Below are positions 31,117 through 38,641 of a stretch of 64,000 nucleotides of DNA, in pieces. Positions within the stretch are counted from its first letter, which is position 1. Each line of letters begins with the position of its first letter. The stretch lies in the NCBI RefSeq assembly GCF_005406205.1, contig NZ_NXLZ01000001.1:124001-188000 (forward strand), in the 5' to 3' direction. The stretch is from Campylobacter estrildidarum (GTDB lineage Bacteria > Campylobacterota > Campylobacteria > Campylobacterales > Campylobacteraceae). Both the position numbers and the translations under genes were made by a program. Below the pieces are notes generated by a model that was given only the letters and a program-made list of their open reading frames with translations, searched no databases and had not been told where the DNA came from.

Positions 31117-32626
31117 TTGGCAATGCTTTTTAGTTCCTATGTATTTATTTTTGCTTTTTTACCTATTGCCTTAACAGGATTTTATATTTTAAAAGCTTAC
31201 AAATTTTATACTAGTTCTAAAGTGTTTTTGATTTTAGCAAGTTTATTTTTTTATGCTTATTTCAAAGTAGAATACATTTTTATTCTAGCCTTTTCAACTA
31301 TTGTAAATTACTTCCTTGCAAGTTGGATTTTAAGAAAAGATAATGGCGGGGGGGGGGTATACGCTACTTTGCCTTGGTATAACATTCAATCTTATTTTAT
31401 TAGGCGTTTTTAAATATACAGACTTTTTCTTAGAAAATTTCAATCTTTTTTCAAAACTTATCAATTTAGACTTTAATATCCCGCTACCTCACATTTTATT
31501 ACCTTTAGGAATTTCATTTTTTACTTTTCAAAAAATTGCCTTTTTGGTGGATTGTTACAAAAAAGTAAATATTGAAGATCTATCAGACAAGAAAAAAATT
31601 GATTTTATCGATTATTGCTTATTTGTTAGTTTTTTTCCACAACTTATAGCAGGTCCGATTGTCCATCATAAAGAAATGATGCCTCAATTTCATTCTCTTT
31701 TAAATAAAAATAATTCTTTGGTTAATTGGGAACTTATGTCTAAAGGCCTGTTTATCTTTTCTATTGGATTTTTTAAAAAAATCTTTATAGCAGATAGTTT
31801 TGCTGTGTGGGCAAATGCTGGATTTAAGGTGGTTCAAGACGGAAGTTTTTTAAATATTTTTGAAGCTTGGGCTACTAGCCTTTCTTATACTTTTCAGCTT
31901 TATTTCGATTTTAGCGGATATTGCGATATGGCTATAGGTTTGGCTTTGTTTTTTGGCATCATTCTTCCTCAAAATTTCAACTCTCCCTATAAGGCCTTAA
32001 ATATTGCCGATTTTTGGAGAAGATGGCATATGACCTTAGGGAGATTTTTAAAAGATTATCTTTATATACCATTAGGTGGAAATCGTGCTGGAAAAATTAT
32101 CAACTTAAGAAATCTTTTTATTGTAGCTTTTATAAGTGGAGTATGGCACGGAGCAGGTTGGGGATTTGTAATCTGGGGAACCTTACATGCATTTGCTATG
32201 GTAAGTCATAGAATTTACAGCTTTTATATAGATGGTAAAAAATTCATAAACTTTAAAATTTATAAATTTTTAGCTTGGTTCATTACTTTTAATTTTATCA
32301 ATATAGCTTGGATTTTCTTTAGAAGTGAAAATTTAACAGGAGCTATAAATCTTTTGAAATCAATGTTTGGAATAGTTTGGATAGAACTACCTCATAAATT
32401 TTATAAAGCACCTGATGTTTTAAAAACTATAGGGGGTAATGACAAAACTATTGGCTTTTTTATCATCTCTTTTATCATATGTCTAATGTTTAAAAATAGC
32501 ATCCAAAAAACACAAAATTTAAAAATCAACTATAAAAGTGCTATTTTTGCAGCACTTTTACTTTTTTTGGCTTTAATGACATTAATTTATACACCTTATA
32601 TTGAATTTATATACTTTAATTTTTAG
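31117..32626 (+). CDS. MBOAT-family O-acyltransferase, phase variable, OFF
   Basis: Two frames make one membrane-bound O-acyltransferase gene broken at a G10 tract (31348-31357). The first frame gives residues 1-98 and stops at 31413. The second, up to 32626, carries the rest. With nine G the frames join as ...SWILRKDNGGGGYTLLCLG..., a 502-residue protein of normal family length. Family marks in the second part are DFWRRWHMTLGRFLKDYLYI and the catalytic His in SGVWHGAGWG (about residue 344 of the joined protein). MBOAT proteins of the AlgI/PatA type carry acetyl across the inner membrane to a periplasmic partner. The SGNH-like gene 9 bases downstream is the expected partner. Target is inferred to be LOS. 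Confidence 0.88.
31348..31357 (+). repeat. G10 contingency tract in the MBOAT gene
   Basis: Ten consecutive G inside the coding region. Codon tracking shows that nine G (or twelve) would join the two parts of the gene; ten put it out of frame, leading to a stop at 31413. Tracts of this kind drive phase variation of surface-glycan genes in Campylobacter. Confidence 0.9.
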
Positions 32627-32634
32627 GATAAAAA

Positions 32635-33765
32635 ATGAGTCATAAAAAATGGATTTTTATTGTTTTAGTTTTTAATTTTATTTTTTCTTTTGCTCTTTTT
32701 GCATTGCTTTATATTTACGATCCGTTGATGCTTTATCACAAGCCCTATTTTAGAGAAAAAACTTACCTAAACAATATCAGACTTTCAGCTAAAGGCATTA
32801 TAGATAATGAAAATTTTGATTCAGTTATCATAGGTACCTCTATGACAGAAAATACTTCTGCGAAAGAGGCTGATGAAAAACTCGGTAACAAATGGATAAA
32901 TCTATCTGTATGGGGAAGTTATCTTAATGAAAGAGCAATTATTTTGAATTATTTATTTCAAAAAAAAGATATCCATCAAATTATTTACACTATTGATGCT
33001 TTTACTTTAAATGATCCGAGCTTAAAAATGTTCAATCATCCTCCTATAGATTCTTTTGATTTTTTATACAATAATAATATTTATAATGATTTTAAAGTCT
33101 ATCTAAATAAAAAATTTATTCTATGTGCATTGCGATTTTCCAAAAAAGAAGAATGCGTTGGAGATGTAAATTTAGATAAACTGCTTAATTGGGAACAAGA
33201 ATCTAAAGAATTATTTGGAGGTTTTCATAATTGGATGAAATATAAAGATAAAAAGGAGAAAGAAAAATTAAAAAATATGATACTCAATGCGCAAAATTTT
33301 TTACCGCAAACTAATATAGATATAGAAAAAAATAAACAATATATAAAAACCTATCTTTTAGGTATCATTCGAGCACATCCTAAAACTCAATTTTATTTAA
33401 TCATTCCTACATATTCGAGATTACTTTATAGAGTTTTATATCTTGATGAAGAATATTACAATAAAGATAGTATTTTATTTTCAAAATATCAAGCTGTATT
33501 AAAATGGCTTATTTTAGAAACGCAAAATTATCCTAATGTCAAAATTTTTGGCTTTGATGATCTTGATTATGCTGACAATATATCTAATTATAAGGATCCG
33601 GCACATTATAATTCTATTATGAATTCTATGCAACTTGATGCCATAAAAGAACAAACTCATATCTTAACACCACAAAATATGGATAATTATTTTAAAACTA
33701 TGGAAGAAAAAATTAAAAATTATGATTTAAGTCCTTTCATACAATACATAAAAGATAATAAATAG
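32635..33765 (+). CDS. SGNH-like periplasmic O-acyltransferase partner
   Basis: The 376-residue protein has one N-terminal membrane helix (about 6-28), then a periplasmic domain. GTS at 67-69 (SVIIGTSMTEN) fits the nucleophile-serine block of SGNH/DltD/AlgX-like proteins, and D321-x-x-H324 (YKDPAHYN) fits the catalytic Asp-His block. Such proteins take acyl groups from an MBOAT protein and place them on glycans (as in AlgI with AlgJ/AlgX, or PatA with PatB). The gene follows the MBOAT gene by 9 bases with AGG before the ATG, so the two form a pair. I do not recognise it as a named LOS gene. Confidence 0.75.
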   Translation: MSHKKWIFIVLVFNFIFSFALFALLYIYDPLMLYHKPYFREKTYLNNIRLSAKGIIDNENFDSVIIGTSMTENTSAKEADEKLGNKWINLSVWGSYLNERAIILNYLFQKKDIHQIIYTIDAFTLNDPSLKMFNHPPIDSFDFLYNNNIYNDFKVYLNKKFILCALRFSKKEECVGDVNLDKLLNWEQESKELFGGFHNWMKYKDKKEKEKLKNMILNAQNFLPQTNIDIEKNKQYIKTYLLGIIRAHPKTQFYLIIPTYSRLLYRVLYLDEEYYNKDSILFSKYQAVLKWLILETQNYPNVKIFGFDDLDYADNISNYKDPAHYNSIMNSMQLDAIKEQTHILTPQNMDNYFKTMEEKIKNYDLSPFIQYIKDNK

Positions 33766-33784
33766 CTTTATTTAAAGCTATTTT
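33761..33784 (+). terminator. Hairpin terminator between convergent LOS genes
   Basis: AATAGCTTT at 33761-33769 pairs with AAAGCTATT at 33774-33782 across a four-base loop, starting at the stop codon of the SGNH-like gene. T-rich sequence follows on both strands, so it could stop transcription from both sides. Confidence 0.6.
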
Positions 33785-34525
33785 AATTTCATTTTTTTCT
33801 TAATATAAAAATTAAAAACTATTTTATAAATGCTTAAGAAAAATCTAAAAATTTCTCTTATTATTTTTTTAAAAACATGGATTTTTTTATCTCTTTCTAT
33901 TATAGTGGTAGGTATATTAGTAAATTTTATTAAAAACGGCGTATGAATTATAGTGAGAACTCTAGAGTAATAATACATATCTATAAGATTATCTATAGGC
34001 TTAAGCCAAAATTTTAAATAGGTAAGAAATTTTAAAGCAGCACTAGGTCTGATAAAATATCCTTGCGTTCCACCAACACTTTCTAAGGTGAGTAAAAAAT
34101 TATTTTCTAAAGCAAATGTTGGTCTTTCTGCAATATAACAAAATTTTACATACTCATAACGACTTTGCAATAAATTATCTAAATACCCCCCCCCTATTTA
34201 AAAACTCATCGCTAAATCGCACATCATCTTCTAAAATGATAATAGGCTCATTAAGCTTAACACATTCTTGCCATAATTTATAATGACTAGCAAAACAAGC
34301 TTTTTCTCCATTGCTTAGCTCTCTTCCTAGCATCCAAGAAGCCCACCAAGGAAAATGTTCTTTAAATTTTAAATGTTCATTATTTTTTGCATCTACAGCC
34401 TTGAAAAATATAAACTCTAATTTTTCCTTTAAATCAGGATTATACGTAAAAAGCTTATTAATTTCATTTTGCATATGTTCTTTTCTATCTTTGGAACGTT
34501 CTAAATTGATTATAAATGCTTTCAT
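33778..34525 (-). CDS. GT25 glycosyltransferase, phase variable, OFF
   Basis: Two frames form one GT25 (LgtB/LOS glycosyltransferase) gene split by a run of nine C (nine G on the coding strand) at 34186-34194. The first part (start 34525) has [32 protein letters not shown] and the acidic motif [10 protein letters not shown], then stops after 116 residues. With eight G it would read ...[19 protein letters not shown]... into the second part, which has the family stretch [16 protein letters not shown], for 248 residues in total. Family members transfer Gal or Glc to LOS. The start overlaps the gmhA stop by 4 bases. It is absent between waaF and gmhA in NCTC 11168 as I remember it. Confidence 0.88.
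34186..34194 (-). repeat. C9 tract (G9 on the coding strand) in the GT25 gene
   Basis: Nine consecutive C on the plus strand. Reading the coding strand, eight (or eleven) G restore the frame; nine lead to a TAA six bases after the first shifted codons. The tract therefore looks like an ON/OFF switch in the OFF state. Confidence 0.88.
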
Positions 34526-35085
34526 TTAAATTCCTCATCTATAATTTGACAAAGCGCATGAATGATTAAAATGTGCATTTCTTGAATTCTCGCTGCATCA
34601 TTACTTGGCACAACAAGATTATAATCGCAAATTTCATTCATCTTTCCACCCTTTTTTCCACTTAGTCCTATGCAAAGCAATTTAAGCTCTTTTGCCTTTT
34701 TTAAAGCTTCTAAAACATTAGGGCTATTTCCACTTGTTGATATTCCCACTAAAATATCATTTTCCTTTGCTAAAGCCTCAAGCTGTCTTGAGAATACAAA
34801 CTCAAATCCATAATCATTTCCTATAGCACTCAGTGCTGAAGTATCAGTAGTCAAAGCTATACCCGCTAAAGCTTTGCGTTCTTTTTTATAACGACCGCTA
34901 AGTTCTGCAGCAAAATGCTGAGAATCTGCAGCACTTCCGCCATTTCCACAAATAAGTATTTTTCCGTTTTCCTTTAAGCATTTACATATAAGCTCACCCA
35001 CTTTTGCAATCTGTCCTTTAAGAACTTCACTCGCTTTTAGCACCTCTTGATGCTCTTGCCATTCTTTTTCTATTAAACTAATCAT
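34522..35085 (-). CDS. gmhA: Sedoheptulose-7-phosphate isomerase
   Basis: GmhA converts sedoheptulose-7-phosphate to D-glycero-D-manno-heptose-7-phosphate, the start of the ADP-heptose pathway for the LOS core. The 187-residue SIS-domain protein has [20 protein letters not shown] and [18 protein letters not shown], the sugar-phosphate loops, and [17 protein letters not shown] with the zinc-site residues. It follows hldE by 1 base and precedes the GT25 gene. Confidence 0.95.
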   Translation of the reverse strand: MISLIEKEWQEHQEVLKASEVLKGQIAKVGELICKCLKENGKILICGNGGSAADSQHFAAELSGRYKKERKALAGIALTTDTSALSAIGNDYGFEFVFSRQLEALAKENDILVGISTSGNSPNVLEALKKAKELKLLCIGLSGKKGGKMNEICDYNLVVPSNDAARIQEMHILIIHALCQIIDEEFK

Positions 35086-35086
35086 T

Positions 35087-36466
35087 TTATTTCCTAATTT
35101 TTTCTATAATTTTACTCGTGCTAAATCCCTCTTCAAATTCAATCAATTCAACCCTTGAAATAAGATTTGCACCTACAACTTCCTTACCTTCATAATCAGC
35201 ACCTTTAACCAAAATATCAGGCTTTATTGTAGAAATTAATTCTAAAGGTGTATCTTCATCAAAGATCACGACAAAATCCACAAAATAAAAAGCTGCCAAC
35301 ATACAAGCTCTTTGAAATTCTGAATTTATAGGTCTTTCACTTCCCTTTAACCGACGCACACTCGCATCAGAATTTAGCCCAACTATAAGTATATCACCTA
35401 GTCTTTTAGCTTTTTGAAGGTATTGTATATGTCCAAAATGAACTATATCAAAACAACCATTAGTAAAAACAATTTTTTTATTTTTATCGTTTAAAATTTT
35501 CACAAGTTCATTTTTAGAAACAATTTTTTTCTCCAAATCGCTTCTTTTAAAACTTTTTATCTCATCAAAACTTACACTTACACTACCCACTTTGCTTACA
35601 ACAACTGCTGCTGCTTCATTTGCGATCTCACAAGCTCTAATAATATCTACTTTATTTGCCAAACAAAAAGCTAAAACCGCGATCACACTATCACCAGCTC
35701 CAGTAACATCATATACTTCTAAAGCCTTAGCTGGTGCAATGTGTAATTTTTGATCATAAACAGCAATTCCTGCTTCTGAAAGAGTGATCATAGAATATTT
35801 TAAACTAAAATCATCTTTTAATTTTTTAATGCCTTTTTCTAAATTTTCTCCATCTAAATTTTCAAATTTCAACGCCTCTAAAGCTTCTTTTTTGTTTGGA
35901 GTAAGCAAAGTTGCACCGCTATATTTGCTAAAATCGCTCCCTTTAGGATCGATCAAAATAGGAATGTTTAATTCATTAGCCTTTTGTATAAATGCCTTAC
36001 ATACCTTAGGAGTTAAAACCCCTTTAGCATAATCACTCAAAATTACCGCTTGAAAATCTTCAATATATTTGCAAAATAAAGCGATAAGCTCATCTTCTAA
36101 CTCTATATCGCTTACATCTTCTTCATCTAGCCTTAAAACCTGTTGATTGTGTGCCATAATACGATTTTTAAATGGAGTTTTGCGTCCTTTTTGGATTAAA
36201 AATTCTCCCTTTAAATTCTCTTTTAAAAATTCGCTATTTTTATCATCTCCTATAACACCTAGTGCAAAAACATCCGCTCCTAAACTTTGTAAATTCGCAT
36301 AAACATTAGCAGCCCCACCAAGTCTTTGATCTTGCTTTAAAGTTTTTACTACTAAAACAGGAGCTTCAGGACTGATACGCGAACAATCACACCAAGTGTA
36401 ATTATCCACCATAAAATCCCCGATAATAAGAATTTTAGGTCTTTGCTGACTTAAAAATTCAAGCAT
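35087..36466 (-). CDS. hldE: Bifunctional heptose kinase/adenylyltransferase
   Basis: HldE phosphorylates heptose-7-phosphate at C1 and later adds AMP to give ADP-D,D-heptose. The 459-residue protein has an N-terminal PfkB/ribokinase domain ([23 protein letters not shown], and [18 protein letters not shown] with the catalytic GAGD). The C-terminal nucleotidyltransferase domain has [17 protein letters not shown] (HxGH) and LKGSERPIN. Length is normal. It overlaps hldD by 8 bases. Confidence 0.95.
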   Translation of the reverse strand: MLEFLSQQRPKILIIGDFMVDNYTWCDCSRISPEAPVLVVKTLKQDQRLGGAANVYANLQSLGADVFALGVIGDDKNSEFLKENLKGEFLIQKGRKTPFKNRIMAHNQQVLRLDEEDVSDIELEDELIALFCKYIEDFQAVILSDYAKGVLTPKVCKAFIQKANELNIPILIDPKGSDFSKYSGATLLTPNKKEALEALKFENLDGENLEKGIKKLKDDFSLKYSMITLSEAGIAVYDQKLHIAPAKALEVYDVTGAGDSVIAVLAFCLANKVDIIRACEIANEAAAVVVSKVGSVSVSFDEIKSFKRSDLEKKIVSKNELVKILNDKNKKIVFTNGCFDIVHFGHIQYLQKAKRLGDILIVGLNSDASVRRLKGSERPINSEFQRACMLAAFYFVDFVVIFDEDTPLELISTIKPDILVKGADYEGKEVVGANLISRVELIEFEEGFSTSKIIEKIRK

Positions 36467-37409
36467 TCACTTCCTTTTCAAAAAGACGTTTAATCTCACC
36501 TAAATAATCTTTAATCCCATCTTCAAGACTAAATTTTGGCTGATAAGCCCAATCCTTAGAAAGCTCAGCCTGAGTATGGAATTGGTAAGCTTTAACGTAA
36601 GGATTTGGGATATACTCACAAGGTAAATTCGTACCTAGTTCCTTTTGTAAAATATCAACTATATCTTGAAAAGTCCTTGCCACACCGCTGCCTACATTAT
36701 AAACCCCGCATTTAGAATCAAGTGCAACTAAATTCGCATCAATAGCGTCCTTAATATATACAAAATCTCTATAAATTTGATCACTCTTTTCAAACAAACG
36801 AGGATTTTTTCCTGCCAAAATTTGATGGGCAAACTGCACTACCATAGATGCGGTTTTATTTTTATAAAATTCACCTTTTCCATATACATTAAAATATCTA
36901 AGTCCAACAAGATGAGCTTTGTCATAATACTTTCTTGCAAGTTTATCCATCATTAGTTTTGAAAATGCATAAGGATTTTTAGGATCTTCAACCCCAACTT
37001 TTTGAGGGCTTGGTTCATTGCCATATACTGAAGCAGAACTTGCATAAATTAATTTTGCATTAATATCTATACTCAATTCTATAAAATCTTTAAAAGTATT
37101 TAAATTTGTCGTTAAAATTTTATTTTGATTATAAACCGTTGTGTCTGAAATAGCCGCCTTATGAAAAATTACATCAGGTTTGAAACTTTTAATCTTTTGC
37201 AAGGTTTTTTCATCCTTAATATCTCCAACATAAAGCTCGCCATCAAAATCAAGTAAATTTTTAAAATGTCCAAAACACTCTAAATTTCCATTATCTAAAA
37301 CTTCATTGCTTGACATTTTATCAATGATTAGAATTTCATGATCTTTTTGCAATTCTAAAGCAAGTCCAGATCCTATAAAACCTGCTCCACCTGTAATGGC
37401 TATTTTCAT
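36459..37409 (-). CDS. hldD: ADP-L-glycero-D-manno-heptose 6-epimerase
   Basis: HldD turns ADP-D,D-heptose into ADP-L,D-heptose, the donor used by WaaC and WaaF. The 316-residue SDR protein has the N-terminal nucleotide motif [28 protein letters not shown] and the YxxxK pair in [14 protein letters not shown]. It lies in the gmhB-hldD-hldE-gmhA unit with overlaps at both ends (4 and 8 bases). Confidence 0.94.
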   Translation of the reverse strand: MKIAITGGAGFIGSGLALELQKDHEILIIDKMSSNEVLDNGNLECFGHFKNLLDFDGELYVGDIKDEKTLQKIKSFKPDVIFHKAAISDTTVYNQNKILTTNLNTFKDFIELSIDINAKLIYASSASVYGNEPSPQKVGVEDPKNPYAFSKLMMDKLARKYYDKAHLVGLRYFNVYGKGEFYKNKTASMVVQFAHQILAGKNPRLFEKSDQIYRDFVYIKDAIDANLVALDSKCGVYNVGSGVARTFQDIVDILQKELGTNLPCEYIPNPYVKAYQFHTQAELSKDWAYQPKFSLEDGIKDYLGEIKRLFEKEVNA

Positions 37410-37924
37410 TGTTGTTTCCTTTCTTGAAAAAAGTTTAAAACTTCTTTTAAATTTTTAAATTGTTTAAAAAAATTTCCTTCTTTTTTTTCTTGACTAACCA
37501 AAATCAAAGTTTTTACATTTGCACTTAGACCCGCTTGCATATCACTTAAATTATCGCCTATAAATACAGAATTTTCCATATCTATATCAAATTCTTTTTT
37601 GGCTTTTAAAAGCATACCGGGCTTTGGTTTTCTACAATCACAATCTTGCAAATGCGGGCAATGATAAATTTTAGAAAAATGAATTTTTTCTTTTTTAAAT
37701 TCTTTCAAGAAAAAATCGCAAAGCTTAAAAAAATCCTCTTCGCTATAATATCCCCTTGCAATACCTGATTGATTTGTGATGATAAAAAGCAAATAATCCT
37801 TCTCCAAAAAATAACAACATAAATCAAAAATGCCTTCACAAAATTCGAAATCTTCGATTTTATAAACATATTTTTTATCGATATTTATAATGCCATCTCT
37901 GTCTAAAAATAATGCTTTTTTCAT
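37406..37924 (-). CDS. gmhB: D,D-heptose 1,7-bisphosphate phosphatase
   Basis: GmhB removes the C7 phosphate before adenylylation. The 172-residue HAD-family protein has the nucleophile motif LFLDRDGIINID, IITNQSGIARGYY, the zinc-loop residues in CPHLQDCDCRKPKPGM and FIGDNLSDMQAGL. I chose the ATG at 37924 (MKKALFLDRDG); an ATG at 37933 would add three residues. No ribosome binding site is clear, and a TATAAT at 37932-37937 puts the transcript start at or next to the ATG, so a leaderless mRNA is possible. It is the first gene of the heptose unit. Confidence 0.9.
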   Translation of the reverse strand: MKKALFLDRDGIINIDKKYVYKIEDFEFCEGIFDLCCYFLEKDYLLFIITNQSGIARGYYSEEDFFKLCDFFLKEFKKEKIHFSKIYHCPHLQDCDCRKPKPGMLLKAKKEFDIDMENSVFIGDNLSDMQAGLSANVKTLILVSQEKKEGNFFKQFKNLKEVLNFFQERKQQ

Positions 37925-38056
37925 AAAAAACATTATAATATATTTTATGAAAATACAAGCTTTTTTAAACAAAATTTTAGTTAAAAAATAGATACAACCG
38001 AATCAAATATATTTATTTATAATATTAATTTAAGGAAATTATAAAATATTAAGGTA

Positions 38057-38062
38057 TATAAT
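38057..38062 (+). promoter_or_regulatory. Putative -10 box of the cytochrome c553 gene
   Basis: TATAAT lies 36 bases before the ATG at 38098, and a strong AAGGAG ribosome binding site lies 8-13 bases before the ATG. The upstream 80 bases are AT-rich without a clear -35. Confidence 0.5.
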
Positions 38063-38097
38063 GGCTTTGACATTAAATCAATTTAAGGAGAAAGTCA

Positions 38098-38400
38098 ATG
38101 AAAAAATTGTTAGTAGTTTCTGCTTTAGCATGTCTTGGTGTATCAGCTTTCGCTGCTGATGGTGCAACTATATTTAAAAAATGTGCAGTTTGTCACGGAG
38201 CAAAAGCGGATAAAGTTTATTTAAATAAAGTTCCAGCTCTTAAAACTTTAAGTTTTGAAGAAAGAGCACAAGCTCTTAAAGAATACCAAGCAGGTACAAG
38301 AAATAAATTCGGCCAAGGTGCCATCATGAAAATCCAATTAAAAGGATTAAGTGAAGCGGATTTAGAAGCTGTTGATAAATATATTGATACTTTAAAATAA
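38098..38400 (+). CDS. Periplasmic cytochrome c553
   Basis: The 100-residue protein has a signal peptide (MKKLLVVSALACLGVSAFAA) and one haem c site, KKCAVCHGAKAD (CxxCH, about residue 29-33), with a Met ligand expected in GAIMKIQLKGL. It is a small periplasmic electron carrier, likely between the bc1 complex (petABC, at the right edge of the window) and the cbb3 oxidase. It is Cj1153 in position. A strong terminator follows, so it is transcribed alone. Confidence 0.93.
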   Translation: MKKLLVVSALACLGVSAFAADGATIFKKCAVCHGAKADKVYLNKVPALKTLSFEERAQALKEYQAGTRNKFGQGAIMKIQLKGLSEADLEAVDKYIDTLK

Positions 38401-38406
38401 TTTCGC

Positions 38407-38447
38407 AAAGCTTTCATTAAGAATTCCAATGAAAGCTTTAGTTTTTT
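38407..38447 (+). terminator. Strong terminator after cytochrome c553
   Basis: AAAGCTTTCATT (38407-38418) pairs perfectly with AATGAAAGCTTT (38428-38439) over a nine-base loop, followed by AG and six T. The right arm reaches the stop codon of the convergent ccoS. Confidence 0.85.
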
Positions 38448-38641
38448 CTATCTTTTAGTACTTCTTTTTTGCGATTTTCAAGTTCTATAGCATCGCGTAA
38501 AGACTCTTCATCATCGTTTAAAGTAATGAATTTATAATCATCATCAAATTGTTTTGTTTTTATCCCCCAAAGCAAAATAGCCAAAATCACACAAAAGCCA
38601 AGAATTGAAACACTTATCATCATTATAATTACATTATTCAT
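38438..38641 (-). CDS. ccoS: Cytochrome oxidase maturation protein CcoS
   Basis: The 67-residue protein has one N-terminal membrane helix (IIMMISVSILGFCVILAILLWGIKTKQFDD), the typical CcoS pattern of a helix followed by W-x-x-K-x-x-Q-F/Y-D-D. CcoS is needed to put haem and copper into cbb3-type oxidase. The start overlaps the end of ccoI by 8 bases. Confidence 0.9.
   Translation of the reverse strand: MNNVIIMMISVSILGFCVILAILLWGIKTKQFDDDYKFITLNDDEESLRDAIELENRKKEVLKDRKN

Noticed and set aside
31343-32626. Second MBOAT frame as a gene with its own start at 31343
   Set aside because: Its ATG lies at the G tract without a ribosome binding site and the protein would lack the first membrane helices.
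34175-34525. The 116-residue GT25 piece as a separate small protein
   Set aside because: The continuation of the same domain is found in the other frame right after the G9 tract, so it is one phase-variable gene.
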